From: an uncultured Lactobacillus sp.
GTDB taxonomy: Bacteria; Bacillota; Bacilli; Lactobacillales; Lactobacillaceae
Length of the DNA: 64,000 bases
NCBI GenBank assembly: GCA_910587695.1
Contig: CAJUNC010000012.1
Span: 1-64,000 of the forward strand
Direction: 5' to 3'
Below are positions 7,669 to 15,598 of this stretch, piece after piece. The position numbers and the translations under genes are program-made. Within the stretch, counting starts at the first letter, position 1; each line of letters begins with the position of its first letter. Below the pieces are notes generated by a model that ran no database searches, was not told where the DNA came from, and was given only the letters and a program-made list of their open reading frames with translations.

Positions 7669-9057
7669 GTGATAAACTGCGATAAGAATGTTATGATAGA
7701 TAAAGTGTTTGACCTGAAGGGATGTGCTGATTTGGTAGCTAGAGCAAAAGATGTATTGGGGCGACCATTTTCCATGAACTATTTGAACCTGATCGTTCAA
7801 GGAGCGGTCGTGGGCCTGATAACGGGTGGGATCGTCAGTTGTTTTCGGTGGATCATCGATCATACATTGCAATTATTATTTTGGTGGTATCCATATCTTG
7901 AGAGACATTTGGGCTATGTGCTCGTTTATGTACTATTCTTAGTGGCGATCAGCTGGTTATTAGGCAAGATCCTCAAGTATGATCTGAATAACTTAGTCGG
8001 TTCAGGGGTCCCCCAAGTCGAAGCGATCTTACTGGGGCAAAATAGTTATGCACCATGGCAGATCTTGTGGCGTAAATTTGTTGGTGGTCTGTTAGCAATA
8101 TGTCCTGGGTTGTTTCTTGGACGTGAAGGCCCATGTATCCAAATGGGGGCTTGTGTAGGGCAAGGCTTGGCAGAGGATGTTTTTAAAACTTCTAAAAAAG
8201 ATCAGCAGACATTGCTATTGGCCGGAGTAGCAGCGGGTCTAGCAGCTGCATTTAGTGCACCATTAGCTGGGGTATTATTTATGGTCGAGGAGATCACAAC
8301 GACTTTTAAACCACGGATCTGGTTGACGGCTTTAGCAGCAGCTTTGAGTGCCGATCTGATGACTTTGGTCTTATTAGGTCAACAGCCTAGTTTACCAATG
8401 TACATCACACCATTTGCGGGTGAGCCTAATTATGTATTTTTGTTCATCTTGGGCATTATTATCGGTATCTTAGCATATGGCTATCAATATGTTTTGTTAG
8501 AGCAACGTTATTTGTATAGCAAGCTAAGCTTCTTACCTCAGCGTTATCACAGCTTGGTCCCATTATTATTGACTATCCCTTTGGGTTTGTGGAATGCTAA
8601 GCTCTTAGGTGGGAGTCATGATTTTATCAGTTATGTGACGGACATGAGTTTAACGACGACTGACCCACGTGCAATTTTGAAGTTGCTCGTGCTCTTTTTT
8701 ATCGTGCGGTTTATTTTTTCCATGATATCTTATGGTGCTTCGGTCCCAGGTGGTATCTTTATGCCGATCTTGGCTTTAGGTGCTGTGATCGGATGCTTTG
8801 CAGGGTTGTTGGGGGTAAATGCTGGGTGGCTTGCGCACAGTCAAGTCTTGGGGTTGGTCTTGATCTCGATGGCGGCTTATTTTGGAGCGATCGAAAAAGC
8901 TCCATTTACAGCGATCGTCTTATTGACTGAAATGGCGGGTTCATTAGCATCAGTTTTCCCATTAGTCTTTGTAACATTTATCGCCTATACGGTCGATACG
9001 CTTTTAGGGGGGCGTCCGATCTATACTGCTTTACGTGAAGAAATGCAATTTAAATAA
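7669..9057 (+). CDS. ClC-family chloride channel/transporter
   Basis: A multi-pass membrane protein of about 440-462 residues. The three anion-selectivity signatures are present: GSGVPQ, GREGPCIQ (with the gating glutamate) and GGIFMP. The glutamate suggests a gated Cl-/H+ exchanger or channel, known in this family for acid resistance and ion balance. The start is uncertain: the frame opens with GTG at 7669, an ATG is at 7693, and an ATG at 7774 (MNYLNL) has a GGGG ten bases upstream and lies just before the first membrane helix. Monocistronic, ended by a bidirectional hairpin. Confidence 0.9.
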   Translation: MINCDKNVMIDKVFDLKGCADLVARAKDVLGRPFSMNYLNLIVQGAVVGLITGGIVSCFRWIIDHTLQLLFWWYPYLERHLGYVLVYVLFLVAISWLLGKILKYDLNNLVGSGVPQVEAILLGQNSYAPWQILWRKFVGGLLAICPGLFLGREGPCIQMGACVGQGLAEDVFKTSKKDQQTLLLAGVAAGLAAAFSAPLAGVLFMVEEITTTFKPRIWLTALAAALSADLMTLVLLGQQPSLPMYITPFAGEPNYVFLFILGIIIGILAYGYQYVLLEQRYLYSKLSFLPQRYHSLVPLLLTIPLGLWNAKLLGGSHDFISYVTDMSLTTTDPRAILKLLVLFFIVRFIFSMISYGASVPGGIFMPILALGAVIGCFAGLLGVNAGWLAHSQVLGLVLISMAAYFGAIEKAPFTAIVLLTEMAGSLASVFPLVFVTFIAYTVDTLLGGRPIYTALREEMQFK

Positions 9058-9092
9058 AAATGACTTGATGTGTTTTCCATCAAGTCATTTTT
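9056..9092. terminator. bidirectional terminator between clc and the men module
   Basis: AAAAATGACTTGATG and CATCAAGTCATTTTT form a perfect 15-bp stem with a seven-base loop. It serves both convergent genes. Confidence 0.9.
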
Positions 9093-9093
9093 A

Positions 9094-10269
9094 TTATCGA
9101 TCGCGTTTGATACAAAAGCTAGTGATCACGGCAATGACCGCACTGATCACTAGCCCTAAAAAGGCGGCTGAATATGAACCTGTCAGTTGAACGATCCAAC
9201 CGATCAGTAATGGTCCGACAAAGCCTCCGAGTTGTCCGCCAAAATTAATGATCCCGATCGCTGAACCGTAGCTATCATCATGGAGAACTTGTGAAGCAAA
9301 ATCAAAGATCCCAGTGAAAGCTAATGATTTAGCAAAATAAGTCAGGATCTGAAATGAAACGATCCAAAATAGACTTTGGGATCTGAATAAGCCAAACATG
9401 AATAATAAGGTCAAGACACAGGCGGTGATCAGCATCAAGACTTCTTTTTTCTTGAAGAGATGGACCATGAGATAACCACTGATCGCAGCGGCTATCCCAC
9501 CGGCGATCGTTGGTAGTGGAACGAGCCAAGCTAATTTTTTAAGTTCCAAATGCTGTGAAGTCAAAAAATAGATCGGCATCCAAGTTTCTAAACCTTTCGT
9601 GATCACGTTCAACGCTAGTCCTAAGATCACAAATAACCAGACACGTGCATCAAGTTTTCGCCAATTTATCTTATGGGTAGTGGATTTTTTAGTATCGGTA
9701 GCTGCTCTGCGGTCACTCAAAGCATATAAGCTGACTAAGATGATCCCAAAAGCTCCGAGATAATAAAAGGCACTACGCCAACCGCTAGCAGCGATGACTT
9801 GAACGATAATGAAGGGTGCGATCGCAGCTCCTGCATAATTTGAAGACATCAATAAGGCAGTTAGTTGGGCGCGTTTTTTCTTGGGATGATCTTGGGCTAC
9901 TTGCTTTAAAGCGGCAGCGGGGTAGGGGCCTTCCGCGACTCCAAATAAAAAGCGAATGATGACTAGAGCGCTAAAAGACCAAGCTAGCCCGGTAAAACCA
10001 GTCAGCAGTGACCATGAGATCAAAGTAAAGATAACGATCGCACGTGAGCCAAAACGGTCGGTCAAGTAGCCACCAGGGATCTGCATCAATGTATAACCCA
10101 GGAAAAAGGCACTTCCAGCAGCCCCTAAAGCTGCCGGGGACATGTTGAAGTCTTTGCCGATCCCAGCCAAAGCTAAGTTAAAGACTGTTCGGTCGGCAAA
10201 AAGTAACATATAGCCTAGGTAGATCACGCAAAAATTCCAAACTTTGTTGCGTGTAGTTTTATTATTCAT
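9094..10269 (-). CDS. MFS transporter of organic-anion (ACS) type, linked to menaquinone genes
   Basis: 391 residues with about 12 membrane segments. The family signature GGYLTDRFGSR lies between helices 2 and 3. The overall pattern (YMLLFADRTVFNLAL start, MQIPGGYLTDR) resembles the anion:cation symporter family for carboxylates and hexuronates. The gene overlaps the end of menE by eight bases (ATGAATAA), so the two are translationally coupled. That coupling suggests it moves a menaquinone-pathway intermediate such as o-succinylbenzoate or DHNA; direction and substrate are inference. Confidence 0.8.
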   Translation of the reverse strand: MNNKTTRNKVWNFCVIYLGYMLLFADRTVFNLALAGIGKDFNMSPAALGAAGSAFFLGYTLMQIPGGYLTDRFGSRAIVIFTLISWSLLTGFTGLAWSFSALVIIRFLFGVAEGPYPAAALKQVAQDHPKKKRAQLTALLMSSNYAGAAIAPFIIVQVIAASGWRSAFYYLGAFGIILVSLYALSDRRAATDTKKSTTHKINWRKLDARVWLFVILGLALNVITKGLETWMPIYFLTSQHLELKKLAWLVPLPTIAGGIAAAISGYLMVHLFKKKEVLMLITACVLTLLFMFGLFRSQSLFWIVSFQILTYFAKSLAFTGIFDFASQVLHDDSYGSAIGIINFGGQLGGFVGPLLIGWIVQLTGSYSAAFLGLVISAVIAVITSFCIKRDR

Positions 10270-11674
10270 TCAAAAAACTTCCTCTCAGTAAATACCGTTT
10301 GACTTTCCCACTAGCCGTTTTAGGAAAATCTTTGACCCAAATAAATTCTTTGGGGATCTTATAATGAGCTAAATATTTTTCACCGTAAGTACGCAGGGCA
10401 GCTTGAGCTAATTTTTGCCCACGGACAAAAGCTACTGGAACCTCGCCCCAGGTGGGATCAGGTCGACTTACGACAATGATCTCGGAGATCTCAGGTAATT
10501 TACGGTAGCATCGTTCGATCTCTTGGGGAAAGATGTTTTCGCCACCTGAGACCAACATTTCATCTAAACGACCATCGATATAAAGAAAACCATCGTGATC
10601 AAAGTGAGCGACATCACCCGTATGATACCAGCCAGAATCAAGCTTTTTAGCAAATAATTCGGGGCGATTCAGATAACCGCTGACCAAGGCAGGGCTTTTT
10701 AACAGTAGTTCATTAGTCGTAGGGGCAAGCTTGACTTGCGTAGTAAAAAGCGGTTTGCCGACTGAACCTAGTTTAGCAAGCGCATATTCACTTGATAAGG
10801 CTACGACTTGCGAACAAGTTTCAGTCATCCCGTAACATTGAACGACATTGATCTGAGCTTTTTTACTTGCCAACAGGAGCTCTTTAGGTGCACTGCTGCC
10901 CCCCAAAAGAACAAGCCTAAACTGGGGATTATACGGTGTAACATGCTGTTTTAATAGTTCCTGTAGCATGTATGGGACTGCCGAAATGATCGTAACAGGT
11001 TCACTGACTAAGATCGATTCGACTAAACTAGGCTCAAAGCGTTTGACCAAACGGACAGGTATTCCATAGATAAGTCCACGCATAAGGATCGAAAAACCGC
11101 TGATATGAAAGAGTGGTAAGGCACAGAGCCACTGATCAGTAGCACTCAAGCCAAGATTCAAAGCAGAAGCGATTGCTGAGTAGAAATGATTACCAAAACT
11201 TTGCATGACACCTTTAGCTTGCCCCGTGGTCCCCGAGGTGTACATGATACTTGCGATCGCATCAAGATCAACGGTCGCCATGAGATTCTTAGCCGGGGCT
11301 TTGCTTACTTCAAGCTTTGAGTAGGGTAAAAAGGGCTCAGTAAATTCGGGCCGCCATAGCTCATCAGTGACTAAACACAGATCAAGCTGGCTATCGTTTA
11401 TCTGCGCCAACAGTTCGGTAGTTGATAAGCGAAAATTGAGCCAGACGATCGTTTTTTTCGAAAATAATAATGCAAGCGCTAAAACATAGGTCGTTAGCGA
11501 GTTATCACCCAAAAGACCGACACGGGGATTTGAGGTCACCTGGGCGATCTGACCGGCCTTTTTAGCGGCGAGTTTGGCTAATTGGGTAAAGGTCAGACTT
11601 TGTTCTTCAGTGATGACAGCTGGGGAATTTGGTTTTAAACTCGCTTGTTTTAAGAGCCAATTTTGCGTTTGCAT
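10262..11674 (-). CDS. menE: o-succinylbenzoate-CoA ligase
   Basis: A 470-residue acyl-adenylating enzyme that activates o-succinylbenzoate with ATP and CoA. The P-loop TSGTTGQAKG is near residue 147. YHTGDV and the hinge GRLDEMLVSGGENIFPQEIE are also present, followed by the C-terminal lysine region KTASGKVKR. The ATG at 11674 shares its A with the menB stop (TGATG); it has no good ribosome binding site and probably relies on coupling. It is the second gene of menB-menE-MFS. Other AMP-ligases share the fold, but the menB context supports MenE. Confidence 0.9.
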   Translation of the reverse strand: MQTQNWLLKQASLKPNSPAVITEEQSLTFTQLAKLAAKKAGQIAQVTSNPRVGLLGDNSLTTYVLALALLFSKKTIVWLNFRLSTTELLAQINDSQLDLCLVTDELWRPEFTEPFLPYSKLEVSKAPAKNLMATVDLDAIASIMYTSGTTGQAKGVMQSFGNHFYSAIASALNLGLSATDQWLCALPLFHISGFSILMRGLIYGIPVRLVKRFEPSLVESILVSEPVTIISAVPYMLQELLKQHVTPYNPQFRLVLLGGSSAPKELLLASKKAQINVVQCYGMTETCSQVVALSSEYALAKLGSVGKPLFTTQVKLAPTTNELLLKSPALVSGYLNRPELFAKKLDSGWYHTGDVAHFDHDGFLYIDGRLDEMLVSGGENIFPQEIERCYRKLPEISEIIVVSRPDPTWGEVPVAFVRGQKLAQAALRTYGEKYLAHYKIPKEFIWVKDFPKTASGKVKRYLLRGSFLNE

Positions 11675-12495
11675 CAAGGGAATTTTGGAAACTGATCGAA
11701 ATCTGGTTTACGCTTTTGATTAAAGGCATCACGACCTTCTTTGCCTTCATCAGTAGTGTAAAAGAGCATCGTGGCATCGCCAGCAAATTGTTGTAAGCCG
11801 GCTAGGCCATCCGTATCAGCGTTCATGGCTGCTTTGATAAAGCGAAGTGCAGTTGGAGATTTTTCAAGTAATTCGTGAGCCCAAGCCATAGTTTCAGCTT
11901 CGATATCGGCTAGAGGTACGACTTTGTTGATCCAATTCATTTGGTAAGCTTCTTTAGCACTATAGAAGTGGTTTAAGAACCAAACTTCTTTAGCGCGCTT
12001 ATGCCCGATGACGCGAGCAAGATAGCCAGAACCGTAACCAGCATCGAAACTGCCGACTTTAGGACCAGTTTGACCAAATTGAGCATTATCAGCAGCGATC
12101 GTTAAGTCACAAACGAGTTGCAAAACATTGCCACCGCCGACAGACCAACCTTTGACCATCGCGATCACAGGTTTTGGTATAATACGAATTAGATGTTGAA
12201 GATCTAAAACATTCAAGCGAGCGATCTTGTCTGGACCAACATAGCCCCCGTTGCCACGGATACTTTGATCGCCTCCAGAAGAAAAGGCTTTGTCGCCAGC
12301 ACCAGTCAAAATGATCACACCGATCGTGCTGTCATCCCGACAGATGCTGAAGGCTTCGATCATTTCTTGAACGGTGACTGGAGTAAAAGCGTTTAACTTT
12401 TCTGGACGGTTGATCGTGATCTTAGCAACTTTATCATTGCGCTCAAATAAGATCTCAGAATATTGCTTGATGGTTTCCCACTTGATATTTGACAT
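11674..12495 (-). CDS. menB: 1,4-dihydroxy-2-naphthoyl-CoA synthase
   Basis: A 273-residue crotonase-fold enzyme that closes the naphthoquinol ring from o-succinylbenzoyl-CoA. Diagnostic MenB segments are present: SSGGDQ, VKGWSVGGGNVLQ and the FGQTGPKVGSFDAGYGS block, then RDAFNQKRKPDF at the C-terminus. The AAGGAGTT site is well placed. It is the first gene of the minus-strand operon, with only 36 bases to the divergent menI start, so the promoter must overlap coding sequence or the menI leader. menF, menD, menH and menC are not in the window. Confidence 0.95.
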   Translation of the reverse strand: MSNIKWETIKQYSEILFERNDKVAKITINRPEKLNAFTPVTVQEMIEAFSICRDDSTIGVIILTGAGDKAFSSGGDQSIRGNGGYVGPDKIARLNVLDLQHLIRIIPKPVIAMVKGWSVGGGNVLQLVCDLTIAADNAQFGQTGPKVGSFDAGYGSGYLARVIGHKRAKEVWFLNHFYSAKEAYQMNWINKVVPLADIEAETMAWAHELLEKSPTALRFIKAAMNADTDGLAGLQQFAGDATMLFYTTDEGKEGRDAFNQKRKPDFDQFPKFP

Positions 12496-12531
12496 AAAAT
12501 AACTCCTTTTTAGCTAAACGAGGTGTAGCTG

Positions 12532-12897
12532 ATGAATTTATTAGAAAACTTAGGGATAAAGACGATAATTTTGCAAAAAGACTACGTGAAACTCGAACTG
12601 CCGATCACAGCTAAGCTCTTACAGCCATATGGTCTAGTTCACGGCGGGATCAATGCAGTCCTTGCAGAAACAGCAGCTTCTCTTGGCGCAAATGAAAACT
12701 TAGCGTCAGGGCAGGTCGCTGTCGGTGTCAATATTACCACACAACACTTACGCAAAGCCAGAAGTGGATCCCTATCTGCAAAGGCGCTCCCCGTGCATAT
12801 AGGTACAAAATTGCAGACATGGGAAGTGCGGATCTACAACGAAAAACAGCTGACAAGCTTGAGCACTGTGACTTTGACAAATATTTCGCAAAATTAA
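12532..12897 (+). CDS. menI: hotdog-fold thioesterase, probable DHNA-CoA hydrolase
   Basis: 121 residues with the PaaI-type hotdog motif LVHGGINAVLAETAAS, whose glutamate is the expected catalytic residue. In this position it would release 1,4-dihydroxy-2-naphthoate from DHNA-CoA, the step after MenB. It is divergent from menB by 36 bases and uses a GAGGTG ribosome binding site. The family is broad, so the specific activity rests on context. Confidence 0.82.
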   Translation: MNLLENLGIKTIILQKDYVKLELPITAKLLQPYGLVHGGINAVLAETAASLGANENLASGQVAVGVNITTQHLRKARSGSLSAKALPVHIGTKLQTWEVRIYNEKQLTSLSTVTLTNISQN

Positions 12898-12943
12898 AAC
12901 TGGTATCAAGATCGTGCAAAATGAAATCTTGATACCAGTTTTT
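12896..12943. terminator. bidirectional terminator after menI and treC
   Basis: AAAACTGGTATCAAGAT / ATCTTGATACCAGTTTT stem of about 17 bp, followed by T6. It separates menI from the convergent trehalose hydrolase gene. Confidence 0.9.
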
Positions 12944-13011
12944 TGATCTAAATTTAAATGTATTTATGCGGTGGCGCACATTGAAATGTGTTCGGCGCCC
13001 CCCGCCTTGCC

Positions 13012-14673
13012 TCACACTTTAAATGCTAATGTTTCATATGGTTTTAGTGTGATCGTATCTGGCCAGTATGTTAGGTCGCGGTCGTAATTGGAAAGGAGAA
13101 CTTTACCTGCTTTGCCAGCTAGATCAGCTAGCGCAACTGTAGTCTTTGTGCCATAGAAATTGTTTAAGACTAATAACTTGTCGTCGCTGTCATCTAGATA
13201 ACGCTCAAAGGCAAAGACTTGTTTATCGTCTGCTAGATGTAATTTGAAATGACCTTCGGAGATCAAGCGCTCTTGTTTGCGGAGTGCGATCAGCTTTTGA
13301 TAGAAGTTAAAGATCGCACCGCTCGCTAATTCGGCTTCTACGTTGATCTTGTCTTGTCCAGTTGGCATCAACCACGGCTCAACGTTGGAAAAACCAGCAA
13401 ATTCACTATCATCCCAGTGCATTGGTGTACGTGAATTATCGCGTGCTTTAGCTAAGACGATCGCGAAAGCTTCTTTTTCACTATGTCCTTGGGCCAATAA
13501 ACTTTCGTAAGCATTCAAAGCTTCAACGTCAACATAGTCATTGATCGTTGTATAAGTTGGATCGATCATTCCCAGTTCTTCACCCATGTAGATGTATGGA
13601 GTACCACGTAAAAGATGGATCGTTGCTGCTAACATTTGGGCGGATCTGATCCGATAGTTTAGAGGATCGCCAAATCGATTGAGCGCAAATGGTTGATCGT
13701 GATTGTTCCAAAAGAGTGCATTCCAACCACCACCTTGATCCATCTGAGTTTGCCAATCAGCTAGATGCTTTTTGAGTGCCATAAAGTCAAAAGGCATCTT
13801 GGTCCATTTTTCACCATCTTTGTAGTCGACTTTCAAATGGTGGAAGGTAAAGACCATGGAGAGTTCATGTTCTTTAGGATCGGAGTACTTGATCGAAGAA
13901 GCAAAATTAGTGGAAGACATTTCACCGACAGTGATGATCGTTTCGTCTTGCCCGAAGGAATTTTCGTTCAATTCTTTGATGTATTGGTGCACGATCGGCG
14001 TATCTGTGTAGAGCATCTTTTCTTGGACAGGATCAGTGGAATCAACAAGGATCTCGTTTTTTCCGATCACGTTTAGCACATCGAATCTAAAGCCTTTGAC
14101 CCCTTTTTGACGCCAGTAATTTACGATATCTTGGGCTTCTTTACGTACGTCTGGGTTGTGCCAATTTAGGTCAGCTTGGGTCTTATCATAAAGGTGTAAA
14201 TAGTAAAGCTCAGTGTCACCAAACTTAGCCCAAGCTGGACCGCCAAATTTTGATTGCCAGTTAGTTGGTAAAGAACCATCTGCTTTAGCTGGACGCAGAT
14301 AGAAATATTTTTGGTATTTTTCTTCACCAGCAAGCGCACGTTTGAACCATTCATGTTCAGTCGAGCAGTGGTTCAAGACCATATCCAACATAACATCGAT
14401 CTTGACTTCTTTTAGTTTGGCAACTAGTTCTTCAAAGTCAGCCATCGTGCCAAATCGAGGATCGATCTGGCGGTAATCAGCGATATCATAGCCGTTATCA
14501 TTTTGGGGTGAGACATAAAATGGATTGAACCAGATCATGTCGATATTGAGTTTGGCTAGATAGGAGATCTTGTCGATGATCCCACGCAAGTCGCCAAAAC
14601 CATCATTATTTGAATCGTAAAATGATTTTGGATAGATTTGGTAGATAACTTTTTCACCAAGGTTTGTCTTCAT
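13012..14673 (-). CDS. treC: trehalose-6-phosphate hydrolase (GH13)
   Basis: A 553-residue cytosolic alpha-glucosidase that splits trehalose 6-phosphate to glucose and glucose 6-phosphate. The GH13 regions are visible: DMVLNHCSTEHEWF, the nucleophile in GFRFDVLNVIGK, the acid glutamate in TVGEMSS, and NHDQP. The VSPQNDNGYDIADY segment is typical of the phosphotrehalase subgroup. It follows treR by nine bases on the same strand, and the PTS gene is divergent, so context fixes the substrate. Confidence 0.93.
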   Translation of the reverse strand: MKTNLGEKVIYQIYPKSFYDSNNDGFGDLRGIIDKISYLAKLNIDMIWFNPFYVSPQNDNGYDIADYRQIDPRFGTMADFEELVAKLKEVKIDVMLDMVLNHCSTEHEWFKRALAGEEKYQKYFYLRPAKADGSLPTNWQSKFGGPAWAKFGDTELYYLHLYDKTQADLNWHNPDVRKEAQDIVNYWRQKGVKGFRFDVLNVIGKNEILVDSTDPVQEKMLYTDTPIVHQYIKELNENSFGQDETIITVGEMSSTNFASSIKYSDPKEHELSMVFTFHHLKVDYKDGEKWTKMPFDFMALKKHLADWQTQMDQGGGWNALFWNNHDQPFALNRFGDPLNYRIRSAQMLAATIHLLRGTPYIYMGEELGMIDPTYTTINDYVDVEALNAYESLLAQGHSEKEAFAIVLAKARDNSRTPMHWDDSEFAGFSNVEPWLMPTGQDKINVEAELASGAIFNFYQKLIALRKQERLISEGHFKLHLADDKQVFAFERYLDDSDDKLLVLNNFYGTKTTVALADLAGKAGKVLLSNYDRDLTYWPDTITLKPYETLAFKV

Positions 14674-14682
14674 AACTTCCTC

Positions 14683-15402
14683 CTAGTTAGTGCTTAATTT
14701 CTTTCGGCGGGCAAAATCGATAAATTTGAATTTATCGGGACGATGATATGACGTTGTCAGCTGGAATAAAGTAGTGTCACTTAGGTAAGAAAGACTTCGC
14801 ACGATCACAGCTGGTTCATTTGGCCCAAGTTCTAAACACTTTGCGATATCTTTAGGAACTTCTTCAACCGTGATCTCCTTGGTCGCATAGTCGATCTCAA
14901 GGCCTAATTTTTTTTCTAAATAGGCGTAGATCGAGTTAGCCGCGACCTCTGCTGGTAGTTCACTGATCGGTGGATCTAAGAGATAATCTTGATCTAACAC
15001 GGCAGGTGAACCGTCAATGATCCGTAGGCGCTCGATAAAGATCGCTTTTTGAGCCGTGATCGGTGTCTTACCAAAGTATTCAGGGGCTTTGACTTTTTCT
15101 TGCCGTAAGACCTCGGTTTTTGCGTGAAGTCCTAAAGCTTGATTCAGTTCTTGAAAGCTAGTGATCCCTGAGATCGGAAAGGTATACTTTTGAATATCTA
15201 GCACTAATGACCCTTTGCCTTTTAACTTTTGGATCAGACCTAATTCTGTCAAATGGTTGAGTGCTTTACGCGTTGTCTCACGTGAAGCGCCATAGAGTTC
15301 ACTTAATTGTTTTTCGCTAGGTAAAAAATCGCCTGGACAAAATTGTTGATGTTTGATCTTTTCGGCGAGGTCGTTAGCGATCATTTCATGTTTTAAAGCC
15401 AT
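14683..15402 (-). CDS. treR: GntR-family trehalose operon repressor
   Basis: 239 residues: an N-terminal GntR winged helix (PSEKQLSELYGASRETTRKAL, residues about 27-48) and a C-terminal UTRA effector domain that in TreR binds trehalose 6-phosphate. It heads the treR-treC transcript and is divergent from treP across 196 bases that carry tandem repeats and a strong promoter. An AAGGATGTG site precedes the ATG. Confidence 0.9.
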   Translation of the reverse strand: MALKHEMIANDLAEKIKHQQFCPGDFLPSEKQLSELYGASRETTRKALNHLTELGLIQKLKGKGSLVLDIQKYTFPISGITSFQELNQALGLHAKTEVLRQEKVKAPEYFGKTPITAQKAIFIERLRIIDGSPAVLDQDYLLDPPISELPAEVAANSIYAYLEKKLGLEIDYATKEITVEEVPKDIAKCLELGPNEPAVIVRSLSYLSDTTLFQLTTSYHRPDKFKFIDFARRKKLSTN

Positions 15403-15514
15403 AACTTCACATCCTTAACGTAATTTTCTATTTCATTGTAGCATAGTTGTCCGTACATGTGCAAAATAAAAAAATGCTTATATTACCAGCTTTGTAAATG
15501 ATTACAAAAAAATG

Positions 15515-15574
15515 TTGACAACATGTATAGACACCATGTATAGTTATTGGTGAAGTTAAGTGAAAACGTTTTTA
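15515..15574 (+). promoter_or_regulatory. treP promoter, tandem CATGTATAG repeats and cre-like site
   Basis: -35 TTGACA (15515-15520), 18 bases, -10 TATAGT (15539-15544). The nine-base repeat CATGTATAG occurs at 15522-15530 and 15535-15543, inside the spacer and over the -10, a position suited to TreR repression. TGAAAACGTTTTTA at 15561-15574 fits the cre consensus with one mismatch and lies just downstream as a possible CcpA roadblock. Confidence 0.65.
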
Positions 15575-15598
15575 GTGTTACGTATGGAGGGAAATAAA

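Noticed and set aside
12945..13011. GC-rich hairpin at the 3' end of treC
   Set aside because: The GCGGTGGCGC...GGCGCCCCCCGC segment folds only partly and has no U-run; the perfect stem at 12896-12943 explains termination.
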